A stretch of 64,000 nt of DNA. Source: Brevibacillus ruminantium (lineage in GTDB: Bacteria; Bacillota; Bacilli; Brevibacillales; Brevibacillaceae). The stretch is from the NCBI RefSeq assembly GCF_023746555.1, contig NZ_CP098755.1:958001-1022000 (forward strand), given 5' to 3'. Each line of letters opens with the position of its first letter. Position 1 is the stretch's first letter. Of this stretch, positions 42,486 through 50,392 are shown piece after piece. A model generated the notes under the pieces. The model was not told where the DNA came from and searched no databases. It worked only from the letters and a program-made list of their open reading frames with translations. The position numbers were made by a program, and so were the translations under genes.

Positions 42486-42538
42486 TGGCCGGGTAAGTGT
42501 ATCATAGGGTTAGTATAATCTGGAAGGGAAGATGCCAG

Positions 42539-44347
42539 ATGTCCAGTTTATGGGAAATCAAAAATACGGCGCAGGATATTGCGGAAGCGATCACGGCGGC
42601 GATTGGCATTGAGGTGGAGATCATCGACGATCAACTGATGATCGTTGCCGGGACGGGGCGGTATACGGAGAAGATTGGCCAAAGGGAAGAGGAAGGGAAT
42701 ATTGATTCCGGCTACATTTACAGCCATATCCTGAAAACAGGCGAAGAGTACGTGGTAGAGGATGCCCGGCATGACGAGTTCTATCACGCCTGTGAAAATG
42801 AGCTGGCCGAGGTGTGCTGCCCGATTACGTCCGGAAACCGCATTATCGGCTTGATCGGGCTGGTCGCGTTTACGGAAGCGCAAAGGGTCCTGCTGCTGGA
42901 GAGTCAGCGGGAGCTGATGATTTTTCTGCGCAGAATGGCATATCTGCTCTCCAGCAAAGTCTCGGAAACGAAGATGTCCAATGAATTGAAAAGTATTATT
43001 GAAACCATTCATCACGGCATTATTGCAGTGGATCGGCAGGGCTTTATCACCCTTTGCAATGAAACGGCTGAAAAGCTGATCGGGCTGGGAAGAACCCGTC
43101 TTCTCGGACTGCGGTTAATCTCCATCTGGCCGGACTCTCCGGTCATGGAGGTGATCTCCACGGGAGTGGGGTATAAGGATCGGGAGGAGATGTACCGGGG
43201 GCACTCCCATGCAGCTTCGGCAATGCATTTTTTCACCACGGTCACGCCCATCTTAAGTCACCAGCTCCCGCCGGACAGTCAGGTGGTGGGAGCGGTCATT
43301 TCCTTTCGCGATGCGGCCGATGTGCGCAAGTTGGTCTACGAGATTACGGAAAAAGAGGAGCATTCCTCCCTGCAGGAGATCATCGGCCGCAGCGAGCAGA
43401 TTCAGGAGGTAAAGGTATACGCCGAAAAGGTTTCCCAAAGCAATTCCACCATCCTGATCACCGGGGAAAGCGGCACCGGGAAAGGTCTGCTCGCAAAAGC
43501 GATCCATTTTACCAGTCCGCGAAAACACAAGCCGTTGATCACGGTGAATTGCGGCGCGATTCCCGATACGCTGCTGGAAAGTGAACTGTTCGGGTATGAA
43601 GCTGGTGCGTTTACGGGAGCCAGCAAGTCGGGAAAAGTGGGCAAATTTGAGCTTGCACAGGAAGGGACGATCTTCCTCGATGAGATCGGAGATATGCCGC
43701 TCCATCTGCAGGTAAAGCTGCTGCATGTGCTGCAGCACCGCGAAATTGAACGGGTTGGCGGAACACGGGTGATCCCGGTTGATGTGAGAGTGATCGCTGC
43801 GACGAGCCGAAATCTGGAAAAGATGATGCAGGAAGGCGAGTTCCGAGAGGATTTGTATTTTCGCCTGAGTGTGATCCCGATTCGGATTCCGTCGCTGTTT
43901 GAGCGAAAAGAAGATATTCCGCTGCTGCTCCATCATGCGCTGGAGAAGTATCGGCGGTTGATCGGAAAAGAGATTCGCGGGTTTGAACAAGAAACCATGG
44001 AGCTGCTTCTGAATTACCACTGGCCAGGAAATATCAGAGAGCTGGAGAATGCCGTCGAGTACGCCGTCAACATGGAAACGGAGTCGGCCATCACGCCAGG
44101 GAGCATCCCGGAACGCATCTTGAAGCTGCATCGGCAGAAGCTCACCAATGCAACGCTGAAAACCCAGCTCAACGTTTTTGAAAAGCAGATTATCGAGAGG
44201 TACTTAAGAGAGATGGGGTCCAGCGTGGAAAGCAAAATACGGATTGCACGCCGCCTCGGCATCAGCGAATCGACGCTGTATCGCAGAATCCGCGAGTTGG
44301 GTATCCATGAAAAGCCGCCTGCTCCATTTGTCAAAAATGATAAATGA
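42539..44347 (+). CDS. Sigma-54-dependent enhancer-binding activator
   Basis: 602 residues: an N-terminal sensory region (about 1-150), a PAS domain (about 150-260) and an AAA+ sigma-54 activation domain (about 280-510). The AAA+ domain has Walker A GESGTGKG (about 309-316), the sigma-54 contact loop GAFTGA (356-361), Walker B TIFLDEIGD and the arginine-finger region FREDLYFRL. A C-terminal Fis-type helix-turn-helix follows (RIARRLGISESTLYRRIREL). It should hydrolyse ATP to open a sigma-54 promoter. A textbook -24/-12 promoter and two palindromes lie immediately downstream, before an aminotransferase-antiporter operon, so that operon is the clear target. One palindrome overlaps the last codons of this gene. 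ATG 42539 follows GGAAGGGA. Confidence 0.95.
   Translation: MSSLWEIKNTAQDIAEAITAAIGIEVEIIDDQLMIVAGTGRYTEKIGQREEEGNIDSGYIYSHILKTGEEYVVEDARHDEFYHACENELAEVCCPITSGNRIIGLIGLVAFTEAQRVLLLESQRELMIFLRRMAYLLSSKVSETKMSNELKSIIETIHHGIIAVDRQGFITLCNETAEKLIGLGRTRLLGLRLISIWPDSPVMEVISTGVGYKDREEMYRGHSHAASAMHFFTTVTPILSHQLPPDSQVVGAVISFRDAADVRKLVYEITEKEEHSSLQEIIGRSEQIQEVKVYAEKVSQSNSTILITGESGTGKGLLAKAIHFTSPRKHKPLITVNCGAIPDTLLESELFGYEAGAFTGASKSGKVGKFELAQEGTIFLDEIGDMPLHLQVKLLHVLQHREIERVGGTRVIPVDVRVIAATSRNLEKMMQEGEFREDLYFRLSVIPIRIPSLFERKEDIPLLLHHALEKYRRLIGKEIRGFEQETMELLLNYHWPGNIRELENAVEYAVNMETESAITPGSIPERILKLHRQKLTNATLKTQLNVFEKQIIERYLREMGSSVESKIRIARRLGISESTLYRRIRELGIHEKPPAPFVKNDK
44327..44344. promoter_or_regulatory. 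Upstream activator site 1
   Basis: TTTGTCAAAAATGATAAA, 17 of 18 bases identical to the perfect palindrome at 44429-44446. It lies inside the last codons of the activator gene, about 200 bases before the expected start. Confidence 0.7.
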
Positions 44348-44428
44348 ATATTCAAAATTAACAAAATATTAATCCCCCGCCTTTATTCCTGCGGTCTCCC
44401 GTTTCAGCAGATCGATGAACCTTCGCCA

Positions 44429-44446
44429 TTTGTCAAAAATGACAAA
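44429..44446. promoter_or_regulatory. Upstream activator site 2
   Basis: The 18-bp palindrome TTTGTCA-AAAA-TGACAAA lies about 100 bases upstream of the expected start and 102 bases after site 1, close to ten helical turns. Confidence 0.75.
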
Positions 44447-44509
44447 CGTGAAAGTGCACAGCTTGGACAAGTCCCTCTAACGCCAAGGATTTTGCTATTT
44501 TGGCTTCGT

Positions 44510-44525
44510 TGGCATCATTTTTGCT
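44510..44525 (+). promoter_or_regulatory. Sigma-54 (-24/-12) promoter
   Basis: TGGCATCATTTTTGCT: GG and GC are 12 bases apart as required, and it matches TGGCAC-N5-TTGCW in all but one position. Expected start near 44537. Confidence 0.85.
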
Positions 44526-44575
44526 CATGAGAAGGAGGGAGAACATCAAAATTCTGCTGAACGGGGGAACGTTAG

Positions 44576-45925
44576 ATGGTTATTGACCGACCGCGCGTGA
44601 AGGAAAAACTGGAAAAAGAACTGAAGCTGTTTGAAGAAAAACACCCGCGCTCCAAAGCTCTGTTTGAACGGGCCAAAGCCAACTTCATCGATGGGGTCCC
44701 GATGAACTGGATGGTGAAGTGGGCAGGCAGCTATCCGATCTTTGTGGATAGGGGAGAAGGCGCTTATTTTACAGACGTGGACGGAAACCGGTTTATCGAT
44801 TTCTGTCTGGGAGATACCGGATCGATGACCGGCCATGCACCGGAGGGTGCTGTTCCAGCGATTGTAGAGCGGATCAAAAACGGCGTCACCTTTATGCTGC
44901 CTACCGAGGATGCGATCTGGGTCGGGGAGGCATTGACCAAGCGCTTCGGACTGCCCTATTGGCAGGTGGCGATCTCTGCCACAGACGCCAACCGCTTTTC
45001 GCTGAGGCTCGCCCGTCACATCACCAAGCGCAAATACGTGCTGGTCTTTAATTACAGCTATCATGGCACCGTGGATGAAGCCTTTATCACCTTGAAAGAC
45101 GGTGTGGCCGAAAGCCGCAGCGGCAATATCGGTCCCCAGGTAGACCCGACGCAGACAACCAAGGTGATCGAATTTAACGATATCGAGGCCCTGGAAAAAG
45201 CACTCGCTCCTGGAGATGTTGCGTGTGTACTGGCCGAGCCGGCGATGACCAACATCGGCATAATTCACCCGGAGCCGGGGTATCTGGAAGCATTGCGGGA
45301 AATGACCCGCCGCACAGGCACCTTGCTGATCTATGATGAAACACATACGATGTGTGCCGGACCGGGGGGCTACACCGGCGCGTATGGCCTGAAGCCGGAT
45401 ATGCTGACAGTGGGCAAGGCGATCGGCGGAGGAATCCCCACGGCGGTGTACGGCTTCAGTGAAGAGGTGGCAAAAAGAATGCGCGGGCTGATCTCGCTGG
45501 AGGATTCGGATACAGGCGGCATCGGTGGCACACTGGCGGGCAATGCCCTTTCCATGGCGGCCATGAGAGCGACATTGGAAAATGTGCTGACAGAAGAGGC
45601 CTTTGAGCGCAACATCGCCCTTGCCAAACGGTTTGCGGAAGGGGTGGAATCGGTTATTGAGGAAAAGCGACTGCCCTGGATTGTGAAGCGGCTCGGCTGC
45701 CGAACCGAGTACTGGTTCCGCGAAACACCGCCGCGCAATGGCGGAGAAGCTGCTGCCGCTGTCGACTTTGAGCTGGATCGCTACATGCATCTGTATGCGT
45801 TGAACCGCGGAATTCTGATGACGCCGTTTCACAACATGGCCCTCATCTCCTCGCAGACAGCGGTGGAGGATGTGGATTACCATACGGAAGTGTTCCGGCA
45901 AAGTGTAGAATCTTTGCTCGAATAA
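44576..45925 (+). CDS. Class III PLP aminotransferase (GSA-aminomutase-like)
   Basis: A 449-residue fold-type I, class III enzyme. Family marks are GAYFTDVDGNRFIDFCLGDTGSMTGH near the N-terminus, the PLP-contact YSYHGTVDEAF, the Asp in IYDETHTMC that holds the pyridine nitrogen, and the Schiff-base Lys at about 281 in LTVGKAIGGGIPTAVYG. It is closest in pattern to glutamate-1-semialdehyde aminomutases. But haem genes are absent here and the sigma-54 circuit plus an antiporter suggest catabolism of an amino acid or amine instead. SATDANRF replaces the GSA-type SGTEA segment, another hint of a different substrate. An in-frame TAG directly precedes ATG 44576, fixing the start; GGGGGAA serves as ribosome site. 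Confidence 0.88.
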   Translation: MVIDRPRVKEKLEKELKLFEEKHPRSKALFERAKANFIDGVPMNWMVKWAGSYPIFVDRGEGAYFTDVDGNRFIDFCLGDTGSMTGHAPEGAVPAIVERIKNGVTFMLPTEDAIWVGEALTKRFGLPYWQVAISATDANRFSLRLARHITKRKYVLVFNYSYHGTVDEAFITLKDGVAESRSGNIGPQVDPTQTTKVIEFNDIEALEKALAPGDVACVLAEPAMTNIGIIHPEPGYLEALREMTRRTGTLLIYDETHTMCAGPGGYTGAYGLKPDMLTVGKAIGGGIPTAVYGFSEEVAKRMRGLISLEDSDTGGIGGTLAGNALSMAAMRATLENVLTEEAFERNIALAKRFAEGVESVIEEKRLPWIVKRLGCRTEYWFRETPPRNGGEAAAAVDFELDRYMHLYALNRGILMTPFHNMALISSQTAVEDVDYHTEVFRQSVESLLE

Positions 45926-45962
45926 AGCCGATACCACTTATCATCCGAAGGGAGATGATCAG

Positions 45963-47405
45963 ATGGAAGTTGCCGAAGGGAAGAAAATACCTTCTGTGTG
46001 GGTTGCTCTGATTCCGATTCTCTTTATGATCCTGTCCCTGCTCATCGGAATCTTCGCGCTGGAGCTTGACCCGCATATCCCGCTTTTGGCCAGTGCCATC
46101 GTCGCCACCATCGTCGGGCTGTGCCTGGGATATTCCTGGAAGGACATTGAAAAAGGATTTTTGAAAACGATTACATTGCCGCTGCAGGCCATTGTCATCC
46201 TGATGGTGATCGGTGCCTTGATCGGCTCGTGGACCGCGGGCGGGATCGTACCGACCATGATCTACTACGGCCTCGAAATTCTCTCGCCTACCTATTTTCT
46301 GGTGGCGGCTTGCGCCATCTGCATGCTGGTATCGGTCGCTTCCGGCAATGCCTGGACCTCAGCCGGGACGATCGGGATTGCGATTATGGGCATGGCCGAG
46401 GGATTTGGCATTAACACAGCGCTGGCAGCAGGGGCTGTCGTGTCTGGCTGTTATTTTGGCGACAAGGTATCCCCTCTGTCGGAGATGACCAATCTGGCTT
46501 CCGGTGTGACGGGTGTGGATCTGTTTGAGCATATCAAGCATTTGATGTATACGACCGTACCCGCGATTGGCATTGCCCTGATCTTGTATACCATTATCGG
46601 CTTCAATCTCACCCAATCACCGGGAAGCATCGATCAAGTGGCCGTTTTGCAAGGACAGCTTCGCGAGCTTTTTGTCATCACGCCGTGGATTTTGCTGGTC
46701 CCCCTTTGTGTCATTATCATGCTGGTCTTTAAAATGCCGGCGATTCCCGGCTTGATGATCGGATCGGTACTGGGCACCATCTGCGGCATTGTGGTGCAGG
46801 GCATCCCGCTGAAGCAGGCCTTGAACACCTTGTATTACGGTCATACCGCAGACACGGGGATCGAGGTGATCGACAGCCTGCTGAACAACGGCGGGATCGA
46901 ATCGATGTTCTGGACCATTGCGCTGATTATGATCGCGATGACCTACGGGGGCATCCTGGAGACGACCCGAATCCTGGAAAGTCTCGTCAATTCGATCCTG
47001 AAGCTGGTCAAAACGACAGGCCATCTGATTACTACGACGGTAGGCACCAGCGTCATCACTAATATTCTCGCCTGCGATGCTTATCTGGCGATGATTTTTC
47101 CGGCGCGGATGTATGCCTCTGAATATAAAAAGCGAGGCTTGCACATGAAAAATCTCTCGCGTACGGTAGAGGATGGAGGCTCTGTTACGTCTCCGTTGAT
47201 TCCCTGGAATACCTGCGGAGCGTTTATGTTTGCAACGCTTGGGGTTCACTCCCTGACGTATGCTCCTTTTGCCTTTTTCTGCTTCCTCAGTCCGATCATT
47301 GCGATTATTTATGGCCATTTTGGCTGGAAAATCGCGTATGTAGACAAAACGGAGCGGGCACGCAGCGAGTCGCTCGGCCCGGAAGTGAAGATGGAATCGG
47401 TCTAA
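45963..47405 (+). CDS. NhaC-family antiporter
   Basis: 480 residues, about 11-12 membrane helices, of the NhaC family, with family segments SGNAWTSAGTIGIAIMGMAEGFGI, GAVVSGCYFGDKVSPLSEMTNLASG and the late VITNILACDAYLAMIFPARMY and SPLIPWNTCGAF. Members exchange sodium for protons or, as in MleN, malate/lactate. In an operon with an aminotransferase under a sigma-54 activator it could bring in the substrate or expel a product while balancing sodium (inference). It starts 37 bases after the aminotransferase stop with GAAGGGAG, and ends the operon. Confidence 0.9.
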   Translation: MEVAEGKKIPSVWVALIPILFMILSLLIGIFALELDPHIPLLASAIVATIVGLCLGYSWKDIEKGFLKTITLPLQAIVILMVIGALIGSWTAGGIVPTMIYYGLEILSPTYFLVAACAICMLVSVASGNAWTSAGTIGIAIMGMAEGFGINTALAAGAVVSGCYFGDKVSPLSEMTNLASGVTGVDLFEHIKHLMYTTVPAIGIALILYTIIGFNLTQSPGSIDQVAVLQGQLRELFVITPWILLVPLCVIIMLVFKMPAIPGLMIGSVLGTICGIVVQGIPLKQALNTLYYGHTADTGIEVIDSLLNNGGIESMFWTIALIMIAMTYGGILETTRILESLVNSILKLVKTTGHLITTTVGTSVITNILACDAYLAMIFPARMYASEYKKRGLHMKNLSRTVEDGGSVTSPLIPWNTCGAFMFATLGVHSLTYAPFAFFCFLSPIIAIIYGHFGWKIAYVDKTERARSESLGPEVKMESV

Positions 47406-47441
47406 GGCTGCGGACGAGTGCGGAGTTTGATATTTCACAAA

Positions 47442-47494
47442 TGGGAGAGGCTGTTCCACAGGTCTGCGATGACCGGGGGACAGCTCTTTTTTGT
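47442..47494 (+). terminator. Probable Rho-independent terminator
   Basis: GAGGCTGTTCC and GGGACAGCTC pair imperfectly over a long loop and are followed by six T. Confidence 0.65.
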
Positions 47495-47692
47495 CCCATG
47501 ATAAGCGTTATCCACCTCTTGGATGTTAACCTTTCTTCCCACTGCGGCCACATTGAGCGAAACTTATCTAGAGCAAAGCTGACAGCTGTTTCAAGATGTT
47601 TTCCAGCTCACATGTAATGGAACGCAGGTCCAGGCGTATGTACGTATAGAGTCTCTTAGCTAAGAACGTAAACGAAAGGCAAGAGGGTGAAA

Positions 47693-48268
47693 ATGGAAAA
47701 GAAAACAATGTCACTGGCAAACAGTGTGATGTTCTTTCAACATGAAACGCAGACGGACGCGAAGTTTTTTCATGAGGTTTTTGACTGCTATCACCAGCGC
47801 ATCTATCAATATATGCGTTACCGGATTTCAAATTCGAGCGAAGCCGAAGAACTGACCAGTCAGGTTTTTGAAAAAGTCATGCAGAAGATTCATACGTTCC
47901 GTCCCGAACGCGCCCCCTTCGAGGTATGGCTTTTCTCGATTGCCCACCATACCGTGAATGACTTCTACCGCAGGCAAAGGCGCTGGCAGTGGTCTCCGCT
48001 TGAGAGCATAAAAGAAATGGTGTCCTCGTATATCGCCCCAGAAGAGGCTGTCTCGAAAAAAGCCGAAGAATCAGAGCTGATCGAAGCCATCTATTCACTA
48101 AAAGAACGCGAGCGAAGAATCCTTTCCCTCAAATTTGTCGGGGAGCTAAAAAACAATGAGATCGCCGAGATAGTAGGACTGTCAGAGAGCAATGTCGGTG
48201 TCATTCTTTATCGCTCACTGCGACAGCTGCGCAAAATCTTGAAAGAAAGGGGAGGAAACCATGAATAA
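47693..48268 (+). CDS. ECF-like sigma-70 family sigma factor
   Basis: 191 residues: sigma region 2 (FFHEVFDCYHQRIYQYMRYRI through FEVWLFSIAHHTVNDFYRRQRR) and region 4 (LIEAIYSLKERERRILSLKFVGELKNNEIAEIVGLSESNVGVILYRSLRQLRKIL), with no regions 1 or 3, as in ECF sigma factors. The next gene overlaps by eight bases and encodes a single-pass protein with a short cytoplasmic part, the usual anti-sigma partner. ATG 47693 is preceded by AGAGGGTGA; GTG 47687 is possible. I could not find a convincing ECF autoregulatory promoter upstream. Confidence 0.88.
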   Translation: MEKKTMSLANSVMFFQHETQTDAKFFHEVFDCYHQRIYQYMRYRISNSSEAEELTSQVFEKVMQKIHTFRPERAPFEVWLFSIAHHTVNDFYRRQRRWQWSPLESIKEMVSSYIAPEEAVSKKAEESELIEAIYSLKERERRILSLKFVGELKNNEIAEIVGLSESNVGVILYRSLRQLRKILKERGGNHE

Positions 48269-49145
48269 GGATCATCCGAAGCAGCGTTTTCTGCAGGACG
48301 TGGACCAGATTATACAGGGGAAACAGCTGCAAAAAAGTCAGGATACATCGCCAGAGTATGACGAGATCATGGAACTCTGTTCTGCTTTGCGCGAGATAGA
48401 TATTCCTTTGGATAAAGAAACACGGGAGAGAATCAGGGACAAAGCGGGATTCCGTCCGCAAAGCAATACCGACCAATCTGCCAGGGAGGATATGTTGATG
48501 AGAAAAATCTTTGGAAGTCGTTTTGTTGCGGGTAAGGTCGCAGCGGTAGCGATCGTAGCGATTCTGGGAGCCTCAATGTTCTCAGAGCCTCTGCGGGCAC
48601 TGGCTTACAACGCATCCCTTTCCATATCAAAAATCGTACAACTGGGATACTCCAGTGTCATGCAAGTAGACCCGACAGAAGAATCAGACACCGCTCAACC
48701 CACTGCAGATCATGCAGAGAATGTGAAAATATCAACCGTGGATAAAACAGGGCAGGTCGAAACCGACATCAGCTACATCAGCTACGCCAGCCTGGCAGAA
48801 GCCCAGAATCATGTGGGATTCAAGCTGAAAGGCCCCGCATACCTGCCGGCCGGATATGCTTTCACGCAGGCAAAGGGATTTGAAGGCGCAGATGAATATA
48901 TGAACTTGTATTTTAACGACGGTTCAAAAAGAGAGATCGTACTTTTCCAAAGAATAATGAATGAAGAAACCGCATTCGGGTTGGCAACCTCTGATCCCGT
49001 CGAGACTGTGGAAATCAACGGTGTCAAAGGAGCCTGGATGGAATCCGGTACCTTGATGTGGGAGAAGGACGGTGTCAGCTATACGCTGGTTTGCAAAGGC
49101 ATTGGAAAAGAGGAAGCGATGAAAATCGCCAAGTCAATAGAATAA
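48261..49145 (+). CDS. DUF4367 membrane protein, probable anti-sigma factor
   Basis: 294 residues: a helical cytoplasmic N-terminal part (about 1-85), one membrane helix (VAAVAIVAILGASMFSEPL, about 90-108) and an extracellular C-terminal DUF4367 domain (GFKLKGPAYLPAGYAF through YTLVCKGIGKEEAMKIAKSIE). Coupled to the sigma factor gene by an eight-base overlap, it most likely holds that sigma factor at the membrane and releases it on an external signal; this is inference from position and topology. ATG 48261 follows GGGGAGGAAACC. Confidence 0.85.
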   Translation: MNKDHPKQRFLQDVDQIIQGKQLQKSQDTSPEYDEIMELCSALREIDIPLDKETRERIRDKAGFRPQSNTDQSAREDMLMRKIFGSRFVAGKVAAVAIVAILGASMFSEPLRALAYNASLSISKIVQLGYSSVMQVDPTEESDTAQPTADHAENVKISTVDKTGQVETDISYISYASLAEAQNHVGFKLKGPAYLPAGYAFTQAKGFEGADEYMNLYFNDGSKREIVLFQRIMNEETAFGLATSDPVETVEINGVKGAWMESGTLMWEKDGVSYTLVCKGIGKEEAMKIAKSIE

Positions 49146-49158
49146 CGAGGCACGTAGA

Positions 49159-49212
49159 AAAAAGGGGTTGTTCCAACGATGATAAAAATGACGTTGGGGC
49201 AGTCCCCTTTCT
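49159..49212 (+). terminator. Rho-independent terminator
   Basis: AAAGGGG...TTCCAACG pairs with CGTTGG...CCCCTTT, followed by CTGTTTT. Confidence 0.75.
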
Positions 49213-49334
49213 GTTTTCGATAGATGCAAAAAATTCATATCTCGTTTATGATAGGTACATTCTATGACAAAATTTTCGCAGAAAAGAAAAGGGAACCAGC
49301 TTCCCGTAGAAATGCAGCAATGGAGGAGAGAAGG

Positions 49335-50321
49335 ATGAACAAACAGATTAAAATCGGCATTGTCGGTTACGGCAACCTGGGCAAGGGGACGGTTGCAGCG
49401 ATTGAACAATGTCCAGATATGAAACTGGTTGCGATTTTCACGCGCAGAGAGCCGGAAAGCATCCAGGTACAGGATTCCGCTGTAAAAGTGCTCCATATTT
49501 CGCAGGCAGAGGAGTACATCAGCGAAATCGACGTGATGATTCTATGCGGTGGATCGGCTACCGATCTTCCCGAACAGACTCCCTATTTTGCAAGGCTGTT
49601 TAATACCGTAGACAGCTACGATACGCATGCAAAAATCCCTGAATATTTCCAAGTAGTGGACAATGCAGCCAAACAGAGCGGAAAGACCAGCATCATTTCT
49701 GTGGGCTGGGACCCGGGCTTGTTCTCGATTAACCGGTTGATGGCAGAAGCGATCCTGCCCAACGGCGAAAATTACACCTTCTGGGGGAAAGGGCTCAGCC
49801 AGGGACACTCAGACGCTGTTCGCAGAGTGGAGGGCGTAAAAGCGGGTGTCCAGTATACCGTACCGATGGAAGAAGCGATCAAACGGGTGAGAAGCGGGGA
49901 GAATCCGGCGCTTGCCACATCAGAGAAGCACCAGCGGATTTGCTACGTCGTGGCAGAGGAAGGCTATGACAAAGAGAAAATCAAACAAGCAATTGTCACG
50001 ATGCCGAACTACTTCGCGGATTATCATACCGAGGTGCACTTTATCAGTGAAGAAGAATTGCGGGCGAATCACTCCAAGCTGCCGCATGGGGGCTTTGTCA
50101 TTCGGGGCGGCAAAACGGGAGAAGACCACAGCCAAGTGATCGAATTCTCGCTGAAGCTGGACAGCAACCCGGAGTTTACCGCCAGCGTATTGGTTGCCTA
50201 CGCGCGAGCGGCATACCGGATGAACCAGGAAGGTCAGGCAGGTGCGAAAACGGTCTTTGAAGTACCGCCGGTCTACGTATCACCCAAGTCGGCGGAAGAG
50301 TTGAGGAAAGAGCTGTTATAG
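49335..50321 (+). CDS. ddh: meso-Diaminopimelate D-dehydrogenase
   Basis: A 328-residue NADPH-dependent enzyme that interconverts meso-diaminopimelate and tetrahydrodipicolinate, a one-step branch of lysine and peptidoglycan-precursor synthesis. Family marks are the Rossmann motif GIVGYGNLGKGTVAAIEQ, the CGGSATDLPEQTPYFARLFNTVDSYDTH segment, the substrate loop SVGWDPGLFSINR, and GKGLSQGHSDAVRRVEGVKAGVQYT. Length is typical. ATG 49335 follows GGAGGAGAGAAGG. It stands alone, with no other lysine gene or lysine riboswitch nearby, and is followed by a terminator. Confidence 0.95.
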   Translation: MNKQIKIGIVGYGNLGKGTVAAIEQCPDMKLVAIFTRREPESIQVQDSAVKVLHISQAEEYISEIDVMILCGGSATDLPEQTPYFARLFNTVDSYDTHAKIPEYFQVVDNAAKQSGKTSIISVGWDPGLFSINRLMAEAILPNGENYTFWGKGLSQGHSDAVRRVEGVKAGVQYTVPMEEAIKRVRSGENPALATSEKHQRICYVVAEEGYDKEKIKQAIVTMPNYFADYHTEVHFISEEELRANHSKLPHGGFVIRGGKTGEDHSQVIEFSLKLDSNPEFTASVLVAYARAAYRMNQEGQAGAKTVFEVPPVYVSPKSAEELRKELL

Positions 50322-50345
50322 GAGAGCTGCTGAGCACGCAGAGGA

Positions 50346-50379
50346 AGAGCCCGGGCGATTTTGCCTGGGCTCTTTTTTT
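50346..50379 (+). terminator. Rho-independent terminator after ddh
   Basis: AGAGCCCGGGC and GCCTGGGCTCT around GATTTT, then seven T. Confidence 0.93.
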
Positions 50380-50392
50380 CATCTTGTGCCCA

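Noticed and set aside
47500..47512. Palindrome GATAAGCGTTATC
   Set aside because: A lone short palindrome behind the NhaC terminator with no matching second copy at a related gene; function cannot be supported.
47600..47692. ECF-type autoregulatory promoter before the sigma factor gene
   Set aside because: GGAAC (47619-47623) and CGTATA (47643-47648) are about 19 bases apart, too far for the usual 16-17; not strong enough to claim.
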